Assembly (NCBI GenBank): GCA_016285815.1
Contig: JAEERN010000174.1
Span: 1 to 5,025 of the forward strand
DNA: 5,025 bases
Direction: 5' to 3'
Source: Clostridiales bacterium
Lineage (GTDB): Bacteria; Bacillota; Clostridia; Oscillospirales; QAMX01
In this document: positions 1-4,159 of the stretch, piece after piece
Layout of the letters: every line of letters begins with the position of its first letter
Numbering within the stretch: position 1 is the stretch's first letter
Translations under genes and position numbers: made by a program
The notes under the pieces: generated by a model
Database searches by the model: none
Told to the model about the DNA's origin: nothing
Seen by the model: the letters and a program-made list of their open reading frames with translations, nothing else

Positions 1-35
1 AGGATGTGCCGCTCGGCACAGCGGCTGCGGGTCAT
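1..35 (-). CDS. Partial CDS overlapping the trmB stop (N-terminus only)
   Basis: On the minus strand an ATG at 35-33 overlaps the trmB stop codon as ATGA and stays open to the window edge, giving MTRSRCAERHI plus a partial codon. A GGAGG Shine-Dalgarno (CCTCC on the plus strand, 43-47) lies 7 nt upstream, inside the trmB coding region. The 4-nt overlap and well-spaced ribosome binding site are typical of translational coupling, so this is probably the next gene of a trmB operon. Eleven residues are too few to name a family. The gene could be spurious, because the call rests only on the start signal. Confidence 0.45.
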   Translation of the reverse strand, partial: MTRSRCAERHI

Positions 36-742
36 CGGGCGGCCTCCCCGGTCTCCGGCGCGGCGGGCGTGCCCGGCCGCGGCGGGACGGCCTCGGCGAA
101 ATAGATGGGCAGTCCCATGGCGCTGAACCTGGTCTCGTATTCGGTGGGCACGTTGGGGATGTCGGTCGCGTGGAGATCGCGGCTCAGGGCCGTGAGGGAA
201 AAGCCCCGGGCGGCCAGACGCTCCAGCGTGAAGTCGTAAAGGGGCTCGTTGTCGGTCTTGAAGCGGAAGACGCCCCGCGGCGACAGGATCGCGGCGTAGA
301 GGTCGAGGAACGGATCCCAGGTGATGCGCCGCTTATAGTGGCGCTTGCTGGGCCACGGGTCGCAGAAGTTGACGCAGACGGCGTCGGCCTCGCCGGGGGC
401 GAAGAGCTTGTCCAGCTCCGCCGCGTCCGCCGCCACGAAGCGCACCGGAAGCGCGCCGGACGGGTCCTCGGCCATGGCGCTCTCCATGCCGACCACCAGC
501 GCCTCGCGCACCTTGTCCAGCGCGACGATCCAGGTGTTTTCACCGCGCAGGGCGGCCCCTTTGGCGGTGGCCACGGCAAAGGCGCCCTTGCCGCAGCCCA
601 GCTCCACCGTGAGCGCCGCGTCCGGCGGCAGACCCAGCGCGCCGCGCCAGTTCCCGCGCAGGGCGGCCGGGTCCGGGATCAGATAGACGCCCGCGCGCTC
701 GAGCCGCGGGAGAAGGTTTTTCTTTTTTCGCATTCTTGCCAT
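32..742 (-). CDS. trmB: tRNA (guanine-N7-)-methyltransferase TrmB
   Basis: TrmB uses S-adenosylmethionine to make 7-methylguanosine at position 46 of the tRNA variable loop in the cytoplasm. The 236-residue product shows the whole family signature in order: a basic N-terminus (RMRKKKN, 3-9), the SAM-binding glycine loop ELGCGKGAF (47-55), the motif DPWPSKRHYKRRIT (128-141), FKTD (161-164) and the C-terminal TEYETRF (200-206). The ATG at 742 is preferred over the one at 733 because a GGAG lies 11 nt upstream of it; the inner ATG has no such site. The last 20 or so residues are a Pro/Ala/Glu-rich tail beyond the conserved core, probably disordered. The gene is divergent from the TtcA-type gene, has its own promoter (793-821), and overlaps a possible downstream gene by 4 nt. 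Confidence 0.96.
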   Translation of the reverse strand: MARMRKKKNLLPRLERAGVYLIPDPAALRGNWRGALGLPPDAALTVELGCGKGAFAVATAKGAALRGENTWIVALDKVREALVVGMESAMAEDPSGALPVRFVAADAAELDKLFAPGEADAVCVNFCDPWPSKRHYKRRITWDPFLDLYAAILSPRGVFRFKTDNEPLYDFTLERLAARGFSLTALSRDLHATDIPNVPTEYETRFSAMGLPIYFAEAVPPRPGTPAAPETGEAAR

Positions 743-792
743 GGATGTCGGATCTCCGTTTCCGTCCGGGATAGGGGGCTCGGCCCACGGTC

Positions 793-821
793 ATTTTACC
801 ACATCGCGGGGGGAAAATCAA
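793..821 (-). promoter_or_regulatory. Sigma-70/A-type promoter for trmB
   Basis: On the minus strand, TTGATT (816-821 on plus) and TAAAAT (793-798) are separated by exactly 17 nt. Both lie in an AT-rich island within the 118-bp gap between the divergent trmB and ttcA-type genes. Transcription would start around 785-787, leaving a leader of about 45 nt before the trmB start at 742. The opposite direction shows no comparably good promoter. Confidence 0.75.
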
Positions 822-825
822 CCGA

Positions 826-847
826 CCGCGCCGGGAAAACGGCGCGG
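826..847 (+). promoter_or_regulatory. 8-bp perfect hairpin just upstream of the ttcA-type ribosome binding site
   Basis: CCGCGCCG (826-833) pairs perfectly with CGGCGCGG (840-847) around a GGAAAA loop. The stem ends 3 nt before the AGGAGGA Shine-Dalgarno (850-856) of the gene starting at 861. There is no T-tract, so it is not an intrinsic terminator. In the mRNA it would form a stable GC stem beside the ribosome landing site; in DNA it could be a dyad for a binding protein. Its function is unknown. Confidence 0.45.
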
Positions 848-860
848 CGAGGAGGAAAAG

Positions 861-1589
861 ATGGATCTGCAGCAGCTTTACAGCCGGGTCCGGCGCTGTG
901 TCGACGAATACGCCATGATCGAAGCGGGCGACCGGATCGCCGTCGGAGTATCCGGCGGCAAGGACAGCCTCTGCGCGCTGGTCGGCCTGGCGGGTCTGGC
1001 CCGGTTCTATCCGAAAAAGTTCGAGGTGGTGGGGATCACGCTGGACCTGGGCTACGGCGCCGACTGGTCGCCGGTGGCGGACCTCTGCCGGGAGCTGGGG
1101 GTCGAATACCGCGTGGTGCCGACCCAGATCAAGCAGATCGTCTTCGACGTTCGGAAAGAGAGCAATCCCTGCGCCCTGTGCGCCAACCTGCGGCGCGGCG
1201 CGCTGAACACTGCCGCGCTTTCGGCCGGGTGCGGCAAGGTGGCGCTGGGGCACCACACGGATGACGCCGTGGAGACCTTTCTGATGTCCCTGATCTACGA
1301 GGGACGGCTGGCCACCTTCGCGCCGGTGACGTATCTGGACCGGACGGGGATCACCGTTCTGCGGCCGCTTTTGTACTGCCGGGAGTACGAGACGAGGTCC
1401 TTCGCGGCCGAGGCGGCGCTTCCCGTGACGAAGAACCCCTGTCCCGCGGACGGAGGCACCAAGCGCCAGCGCGTCAAGGAGATCGCCGCCGGGCTGCGGG
1501 AGGAGCGGGCGGACATCTATGAGAAGATCTTCGGCGCCATCCGGCGCTGTCCGCTGAAAGGCTGGGAAGAGCCGTTGACAAAAGAGTAA
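861..1589 (+). CDS. ttcA: TtcA-family PP-loop tRNA thiolation protein
   Basis: This family adenylates a tRNA base and replaces its oxygen with sulfur using a [4Fe-4S] cluster; TtcA itself makes 2-thiocytidine at position 32. The 242-residue product has the N-type ATP pyrophosphatase loop SGGKDS (31-36), the CALC pair (C104, C107), HHTDD (131-135) and a third cysteine in KNPC (C194). That three-cysteine pattern matches the cluster ligands of TtcA-type enzymes. It is shorter than the roughly 310-residue E. coli TtcA, so the exact target base is not certain and the symbol is family-level. The ATG at 861 is chosen because AGGAGGA lies 4 nt upstream; extending the frame back to 741 would add low-complexity sequence over the divergent promoter. 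Its promoter is unclear. The -35 box of the next gene's promoter lies inside codons 239-240. Confidence 0.85.
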   Translation: MDLQQLYSRVRRCVDEYAMIEAGDRIAVGVSGGKDSLCALVGLAGLARFYPKKFEVVGITLDLGYGADWSPVADLCRELGVEYRVVPTQIKQIVFDVRKESNPCALCANLRRGALNTAALSAGCGKVALGHHTDDAVETFLMSLIYEGRLATFAPVTYLDRTGITVLRPLLYCREYETRSFAAEAALPVTKNPCPADGGTKRQRVKEIAAGLREERADIYEKIFGAIRRCPLKGWEEPLTKE

Positions 1590-1603
1590 AAAAAGGGTAT
1601 AAT
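1575..1603 (+). promoter_or_regulatory. Perfect consensus promoter for the 11-mer repeat protein
   Basis: TTGACA (1575-1580) and TATAAT (1598-1603) are both exact consensus hexamers, 17 nt apart. The -35 hexamer is made from the last Leu-Thr codons of the TtcA-type gene, whose stop is at 1587-1589, so the promoter overlaps the end of that gene. The predicted start is near 1610, leaving a leader of about 50 nt. Perfect hexamers at perfect spacing imply high, probably unregulated (vegetative) expression. Confidence 0.93.
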
Positions 1604-1618
1604 AAAAACGGAAAACAG

Positions 1619-1631
1619 GCGCGCTCCGCGC
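1619..1631 (+). other. Small GC hairpin in the 5' leader of the repeat protein gene
   Basis: GCGCG (1619-1623) pairs with CGCGC (1627-1631) around a CTC loop, close to the predicted transcript 5' end. A short stem near the 5' end can protect an mRNA from 5'-dependent decay, but that role is inference. It lies 13 nt before the GGAGG Shine-Dalgarno (1645-1649). Confidence 0.35.
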
Positions 1632-1658
1632 GTATCACAAAAACGGAGGTATCGCATC

Positions 1659-1976
1659 ATGGCAGTGACGAAGGACGATTGGAAAGAAGTCGGCAAGGGC
1701 TTCAAATCGCTGGGCAAGACGCTGGGCAAGACGGTCGTCAAGACGGTCGAGACCGGCGTCGACAAGGCCAAGGACTGGGCCAACAAGAGCGAGAGCAAGG
1801 AGGCCGAGGTCGAGGTCAAGGCGGAGAAGAAGGCGGAGGACGTCAAAGAGGCCGTCGAAGAGAAGGCCGAGGCGGTCAAGGAAGCCGTCGAAGAAAAAGC
1901 CGAGGCGGTCAAAGAGGCCGTTGAGGAAAAGGTCGAAGAGGTCAAGGAAAAGCTCGAGGAAAAGAAAGCCGAGTAA
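1659..1976 (+). CDS. Small charged protein with 11-residue helical repeats, function unknown
   Basis: I do not recognise a named family. The 105-residue product has two parts. Residues 1-45 are basic (VGKGFKSLGKTLGKTVVKTV, 11-30), with lysines every three to four positions alternating with V, L, F and W, as in an amphipathic helix. Residues 54-97 are four 11-residue repeats, of which the second and third are identical (AVEEKAEAVKE, 65-75 and 76-86), followed by KLEEKKAE. There is no signal peptide, cysteine or membrane segment. Eleven-residue Ala/Val/Glu/Lys repeats occur in LEA-like stress proteins, apolipoprotein-like lipid-surface helices and right-handed coiled coils; which applies here is not known. 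A GGAGG lies 9 nt before the ATG, and a perfect consensus promoter and a downstream terminator make it a strong single-gene unit. Confidence 0.88.
   Translation: MAVTKDDWKEVGKGFKSLGKTLGKTVVKTVETGVDKAKDWANKSESKEAEVEVKAEKKAEDVKEAVEEKAEAVKEAVEEKAEAVKEAVEEKVEEVKEKLEEKKAE
1818..1949 (+). repeat. Four tandem 33-bp coding repeats
   Basis: Units lie at 1818-1850 (degenerate), 1851-1883, 1884-1916 and 1917-1949, each coding one 11-residue repeat. The second and third units differ at four of 33 bases, all synonymous third positions (GAG/GAA and AAG/AAA swaps), so the peptide is identical. The fourth differs by two residues (A to V, A to E). The plus strand is markedly purine-rich here. The pattern fits duplication within the gene followed by selection on the peptide. 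Confidence 0.85.
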
Positions 1977-1988
1977 GCAGACGTCTCC

Positions 1989-2045
1989 AAACGCCGACCC
2001 GCGTCGGGAAGATCCGGTCTCAGTCGCGGATCGGCGTTTCCTTTT
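1989..2045 (+). terminator. Probable intrinsic terminator of the repeat protein gene
   Basis: AAACGCCGA (1989-1997) pairs perfectly with TCGGCGTTT (2031-2039), followed by CCTTTT. The 33-nt loop holds two smaller stems: CCCG/CGGG (1998-2001 with 2005-2008) and GATCCG/CGGATC (2011-2016 with 2027-2032). The second of these overlaps the outer stem by two bases. The right arm lies inside the last codons of the convergent glycosylase gene (stop at 2022-2020). The minus-strand reading has a poor T-tract, so it probably acts mainly on the plus-strand transcript. Confidence 0.6.
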
Positions 2046-2538
2046 GCGGATCCGCGGCGCAGGCGTCGGCCACCGCGCGCCAGGCGGCCAGCAGGCCGTC
2101 GAACGAGACCGCCGCGTTGGCGGGGCTGGTCGAGGGCAGCACCGTGATCGGAACGCCGGTGGCGGGCAGGATCAGCCGGTCGTAAAGCGCGCCGGCGGTG
2201 CGGCCGTTGGCGAAGATCCGCCGGATGGGCGCCCGGCGCAGCAGGGAGGCCACGTCGTTGGGCACGGCGTTCCGCAGCGAGCTGTCCGCCGAGCCCGTCA
2301 CGTCGCAGCGCATGGCGCTGTCCCACAGGGCGACGCCGCAGGACGTCAGCAGGGCGGTCTTTTCCGCCGCGGTGACGGGGACCGGCCGGGAAAACAGCGC
2401 CGCCATCAGCGGCCAGAAGCGGTTCCGCGGGTGTCCGTAATAGAACCCCTCGCGCCGGGAGCGGACGGAGGGGAAGCTGCCCAGGATCAGAACGCGCGCG
2501 TCTTCCCGGAAGACCGGCGCGAAGGGGTGGACGGTCAT
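2020..2538 (-). CDS. DNA-deoxyinosine (hypoxanthine) glycosylase, UDG superfamily family 6
   Basis: Enzymes of this family excise hypoxanthine, formed by deamination of adenine, from DNA and so start base excision repair. The 172-residue product has the expected features: an N-terminal HPFAPVF (4-10), VLILGSFPS (16-24), the diagnostic YYGHPRNRFWP (33-43), CGVALWD (67-73) and LPSTSPANA (134-142), which corresponds to the C-terminal DNA-intercalation motif of uracil-DNA glycosylases. The ATG at 2538 is chosen because GGAGG (CCTCC at 2547-2551) lies 8 nt upstream; the longer reading from 2574 would cover that site. It is convergent with the repeat protein gene and divergent from the Dabb gene 56 bp away. 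No promoter is visible in that gap, and the best candidate is the minus-strand promoter at 2897-2926. Confidence 0.9.
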   Translation of the reverse strand: MTVHPFAPVFREDARVLILGSFPSVRSRREGFYYGHPRNRFWPLMAALFSRPVPVTAAEKTALLTSCGVALWDSAMRCDVTGSADSSLRNAVPNDVASLLRRAPIRRIFANGRTAGALYDRLILPATGVPITVLPSTSPANAAVSFDGLLAAWRAVADACAADPQKETPIRD

Positions 2539-2546
2539 GGGGCGAT

Positions 2547-2551
2547 CCTCC
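2547..2551 (-). promoter_or_regulatory. Shine-Dalgarno deciding the glycosylase start
   Basis: On the minus strand GGAGG ends 8 nt before the ATG at 2538. It lies within the 12-codon extension that an upstream start at 2574 would add, which argues for the shorter protein. Confidence 0.8.
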
Positions 2552-2564
2552 TTTTGATCGGAAA

Positions 2565-2574
2565 GTGAAATCAC
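2565..2574. promoter_or_regulatory. Short dyad GTGA-AA-TCAC in the divergent gap
   Basis: A 4-bp inverted repeat with a 2-bp centre lies between the divergent glycosylase (2538) and Dabb (2595) starts. It could be an operator half-site pair, but at this length chance is a real alternative and no regulator is encoded nearby. Confidence 0.2.
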
Positions 2575-2594
2575 AGGAAAGGCGGAACAGCAGA

Positions 2595-2891
2595 GTGGTC
2601 CGACATATCGTGTTCTGGAAACTGAAGGACGAGGCCGCCGGCGGCACGAAGAGCGAGAACGCCGCCCGGATCAAGGCCGGACTCGAGGCGCTGGTGGGCG
2701 TCGTGCCGGGACTGATCGCCGCCGAGGTGGGCGAGAACGTCAACGGCGGCGAGTACGACGCCTGTCTCGTGTCGACCTTTGAAAGCCCCGAGGCGCTGAA
2801 GGCCTACGACAGCCATCCGGCGCATCTCAAGGTGCGCGCCTTCGTGAAGGAGGTCCGGCTTTCGCGGACCAGCGTGGACTTTCTCGTCTGA
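2595..2891 (+). CDS. Dabb-domain (stress-responsive A/B barrel) protein
   Basis: The 98-residue product starts MVRHIVFWKLKD, the typical opening of the Dabb family. These are small dimeric ferredoxin-like alpha/beta barrels seen in plant stress proteins, some polyketide cyclases and many bacterial proteins of unknown role. Conserved features include the early His (H4), VVPGL (36-40), a central strand with YDACLVSTF (54-62) and YDSHPAHLKV (71-80). The GTG at 2595 fits the family start; an upstream GTG at 2565 would add ten unconserved residues. AGGAAAGG (2575-2582) lies 12 nt upstream, a rather long spacing. The gene is followed after 70 nt by the YbaK gene and may share a transcript with it. 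The substrate, if any, cannot be told from sequence. Confidence 0.85.
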   Translation: MVRHIVFWKLKDEAAGGTKSENAARIKAGLEALVGVVPGLIAAEVGENVNGGEYDACLVSTFESPEALKAYDSHPAHLKVRAFVKEVRLSRTSVDFLV

Positions 2892-2896
2892 AGTCC

Positions 2897-2926
2897 AGTA
2901 TAGCACCGCCCGCGGTGGTTTGTCAA
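2897..2926 (-). promoter_or_regulatory. Strong minus-strand promoter directed through the Dabb gene
   Basis: On the minus strand TTGACA (2921-2926) is followed after 18 nt by TATACT (2897-2902), with an extended -10 TGC directly before it. The spacer holds the dyad CACCGC-CC-GCGGTG (2904-2917). The start would be near 2890, just inside the 3' end of the Dabb gene, so the transcript runs antisense to it. The nearest minus-strand gene ahead is the glycosylase at 2538, some 350 nt away, making this its likely promoter with a long leader. An independent antisense RNA is the alternative. Confidence 0.75.
2904..2917. repeat. 14-bp inverted repeat inside the promoter spacer
   Basis: CACCGC (2904-2909) and GCGGTG (2912-2917) form a perfect 6-bp dyad around CC, between the -35 and -10 of the minus-strand promoter. 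A repressor or a MerR-type activator could bind such a site, but a GC-rich palindrome may also arise by chance here. Confidence 0.35.
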
Positions 2927-2947
2927 CGCGCGGGGCGTGCGCCGGAA

Positions 2948-2952
2948 GGGAG
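2948..2952 (+). promoter_or_regulatory. Shine-Dalgarno deciding the TTG start of ybaK
   Basis: GGGAG, within AAGGGAGAG (2946-2954), lies 9 nt before the TTG at 2962. No ATG or GTG with comparable spacing gives the family N-terminus (TKTNAMRLL), so the unusual TTG start is supported. Confidence 0.75.
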
Positions 2953-2961
2953 AGCGCGCTT

Positions 2962-3438
2962 TTGACCAAGACCAACGCCATGCGCCTGCTGGAGCAGGCG
3001 GGGATCCCCTTTGAGGTCCAGCGATACGAGTACGACGAGAACGACCTGAACGGGCTGCACGCCGCCGAGCGGACGGGCATGCCGCCGGACCGGGTGTTCA
3101 AAACGCTGGTGGCCCGGGGACCGAAGATCGGCCCGGCCGTGTTCTGCATCCCCGTCTCGACGGAGCTGGATCTGCGAAAGGCGGCCCGGGCCGCGGGGGA
3201 CAAGAGCGTGGAGCTGATCCACGTCCGCGAGCTGCTGCCCCTGACCGGATACGTGCGCGGCGGGTGCTCGCCGGTGGGGATGAAAAAGAGGTTCCCCGTG
3301 TTCCTTGACGAGTCGGCCGAGCTGTACGATGATATCGGCGTCAGCGGAGGGGAACGGGGCGTCCAGCTCCGGCTGGCGCCGGCGGCGCTGATCGCGTTTC
3401 TGTCCGCCCGGACGGCGGATCTGACGCTGGCGCCGTGA
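2962..3438 (+). CDS. ybaK: YbaK/EbsC-type Cys-tRNA(Pro)/Cys-tRNA(Cys) deacylase
   Basis: YbaK proteins act in trans to hydrolyse misacylated Cys-tRNA(Pro) released by prolyl-tRNA synthetase, protecting translation from cysteine at proline codons. The 158-residue product has the normal single-domain length. It opens TKTNAMRLLEQAGI (2-15), carries VFKTLV (45-50) with the conserved lysine at K47, the D/R-rich VSTELDLRKAARAAG (65-79), and the signature GGCSPVGMKK (100-109). The start is a TTG at 2962, supported by GGGAG 9 nt upstream and the family N-terminus. It lies 70 nt after the Dabb gene and 43 nt before the LOG gene in the same direction, so an operon is plausible. The exact tRNA specificity within the family is inferred, not shown. 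Confidence 0.92.
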   Translation: MTKTNAMRLLEQAGIPFEVQRYEYDENDLNGLHAAERTGMPPDRVFKTLVARGPKIGPAVFCIPVSTELDLRKAARAAGDKSVELIHVRELLPLTGYVRGGCSPVGMKKRFPVFLDESAELYDDIGVSGGERGVQLRLAPAALIAFLSARTADLTLAP

Positions 3439-3440
3439 AC

Positions 3441-3455
3441 CGCCCCGGCGGGGCG
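3441..3455 (+). other. Intergenic GC hairpin between ybaK and the LOG gene
   Basis: CGCCCC (3441-3446) pairs with GGGGCG (3450-3455) around GGC, immediately after the ybaK stop. It is followed by an A-rich stretch rather than T residues, so it is not an intrinsic terminator. It could be an mRNA processing or stability element between co-transcribed genes. Confidence 0.3.
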
Positions 3456-3481
3456 CGGAAAAACAGGAGAAGAAAGAGACT

Positions 3482-4057
3482 ATGCGAGTTTGTATTTACG
3501 GAGCTTCCAGCGACGACATCGACCGGCGGTATATCCTGGCGGCGGAAGAGCTGGGCGAAAAGCTGGCCCGGCGGGGCCACAGCCTGGTGTTCGGCGGCGG
3601 GGCCACGGGCCTCATGGGCGGCGCGGCCCGCGGGTTCAAACGCGGCGGCGGCGAGATCATGGGCGTTTCGCCCAGGTTTTTCGACGTGCCCGGCGTGCTG
3701 TATCAGGAGTGCACCGAGCTGGTCTACTGCGACACCATGCGGGAGCGGAAGCAGATCATGGAGGACGCGGCGGACGCCTTCGTCGTCGTTCCCGGCGGGA
3801 TCGGCACCTATGAGGAGTTCGCCGAGATCCTGACCCTCAAGCAGCTGGGACGGCACAAAAAGGCCATCGCCCTGCTCAACGCCAACCGCTATTACGACGC
3901 GCTGGAGCTGGTGCTGTCGCTGACGGTGGAGCGGGGGTTCATGAAAGAGGCGTGCCTGGGGCTGTATCGCGCCTTCGAGAGGGCCGACGATCTGATCGGC
4001 TATCTCGAGGCCTACGATCCGGCGCAGATCAGCACCGACGGCTTGAAAAACATCTGA
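3482..4057 (+). CDS. LOG-family (TIGR00730) nucleotide phosphoribohydrolase
   Basis: The family cleaves the N-glycosidic bond of nucleoside 5'-monophosphates; the best-known members release cytokinin bases from N6-substituted AMP. Many bacterial members were long misnamed lysine decarboxylases. The 191-residue product is a Rossmann fold of normal length with GASS (7-10), the phosphate loop GGGATGLMGGAARG (38-51), MRERK (86-90) and the hallmark PGGIGTYEE (104-112) holding the catalytic Arg and Glu region. AGGAG (3465-3469) lies 12 nt before the ATG, with purine-rich sequence between. It follows ybaK by 43 nt with no promoter visible in the gap. A role in recycling N6-modified adenine nucleotides, such as those from tRNA turnover, is inference. 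Confidence 0.92.
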   Translation: MRVCIYGASSDDIDRRYILAAEELGEKLARRGHSLVFGGGATGLMGGAARGFKRGGGEIMGVSPRFFDVPGVLYQECTELVYCDTMRERKQIMEDAADAFVVVPGGIGTYEEFAEILTLKQLGRHKKAIALLNANRYYDALELVLSLTVERGFMKEACLGLYRAFERADDLIGYLEAYDPAQISTDGLKNI

Positions 4058-4086
4058 GGGTCTTTGTCGGTTTTTCACAAAAACCC
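4034..4086 (+). promoter_or_regulatory. Overlapping, mutually exclusive hairpins at the LOG gene 3' end
   Basis: Three helices compete. ACCGAC (4034-4039) pairs with GTCGGT (4066-4071), extendable by two G-U pairs, and runs straight into a T-tract (4071-4075), so it is terminator-like though its loop is large. GGGTCTTTGT (4058-4067) pairs with ACAAAAACCC (4077-4086) with one mismatch. GGTTTTT (4069-4075) pairs perfectly with AAAAACC (4079-4085) around CAC. The last base abuts the -35 hexamer of the next promoter. The first helix may end the LOG transcript weakly. Confidence 0.45.
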
Positions 4087-4115
4087 TTGACAAGACGGGT
4101 GTATTATGGTATTAT
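4087..4115 (+). promoter_or_regulatory. Strong extended -10 promoter for the zinc-ribbon membrane protein
   Basis: TTGACA (4087-4092) and TATTAT (4110-4115) are 17 nt apart, with an extended -10 TGG at 4107-4109. The start would be near 4122, giving a leader of about 38 nt before the ATG at 4160. The -35 directly follows the hairpin cluster at 4034-4086. Confidence 0.88.
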
Positions 4116-4159
4116 CGCGGTATGCAGACGGAGCAATTCCAGCAAGGAGGATCAGCAGT

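Noticed and set aside
5..20. Terminator after trmB (TGTGCC/GGCACA stem)
   Set aside because: There is no T-tract on either strand, and it lies within a probable coding region starting at 35 on the minus strand.
741..860. Upstream start for the TtcA-type protein at 741
   Set aside because: The extra 40 residues cover the trmB promoter and the hairpin, have no family similarity, and AGGAGGA precedes the ATG at 861.
170..1264. Long plus-strand open frame covering trmB and the start of the TtcA-type gene
   Set aside because: It is antisense to the conserved trmB and out of frame with the thiolase. Its translation is Arg/Gly/Ala-rich low complexity typical of shadow frames in GC-rich DNA.
1818..1949. 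CRISPR-like array from 33-bp periodicity
   Set aside because: The repeats are contiguous without spacers, in frame, and code for an 11-residue peptide repeat.
1517..2743. Long minus-strand open frame across the repeat gene and glycosylase
   Set aside because: Its Ser/Thr/Ala repeats are the reverse complement of the 33-bp coding repeats, and it is out of frame with the glycosylase. No ribosome binding site supports it.
2571..3203. Minus-strand open frame downstream of the 2897-2926 promoter
   Set aside because: It was considered as the product of that promoter, but the frame begins upstream of the promoter, has no well-placed start and Shine-Dalgarno after it, and is antisense to conserved Dabb and YbaK genes.
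3441..3455. Intrinsic terminator between ybaK and the LOG gene
   Set aside because: The stem is followed by A residues and has no T-tract in either direction.
3341..4093. Minus-strand open frame opposite the LOG gene
   Set aside because: It is complementary to the conserved LOG-family gene, with no family motifs and no start signals of its own.
4106..4159. Upstream start for the zinc-ribbon protein at 4106
   Set aside because: It lies within the -10 region of the promoter and so would not be on the transcript; the ATG at 4160 has an ideal Shine-Dalgarno.
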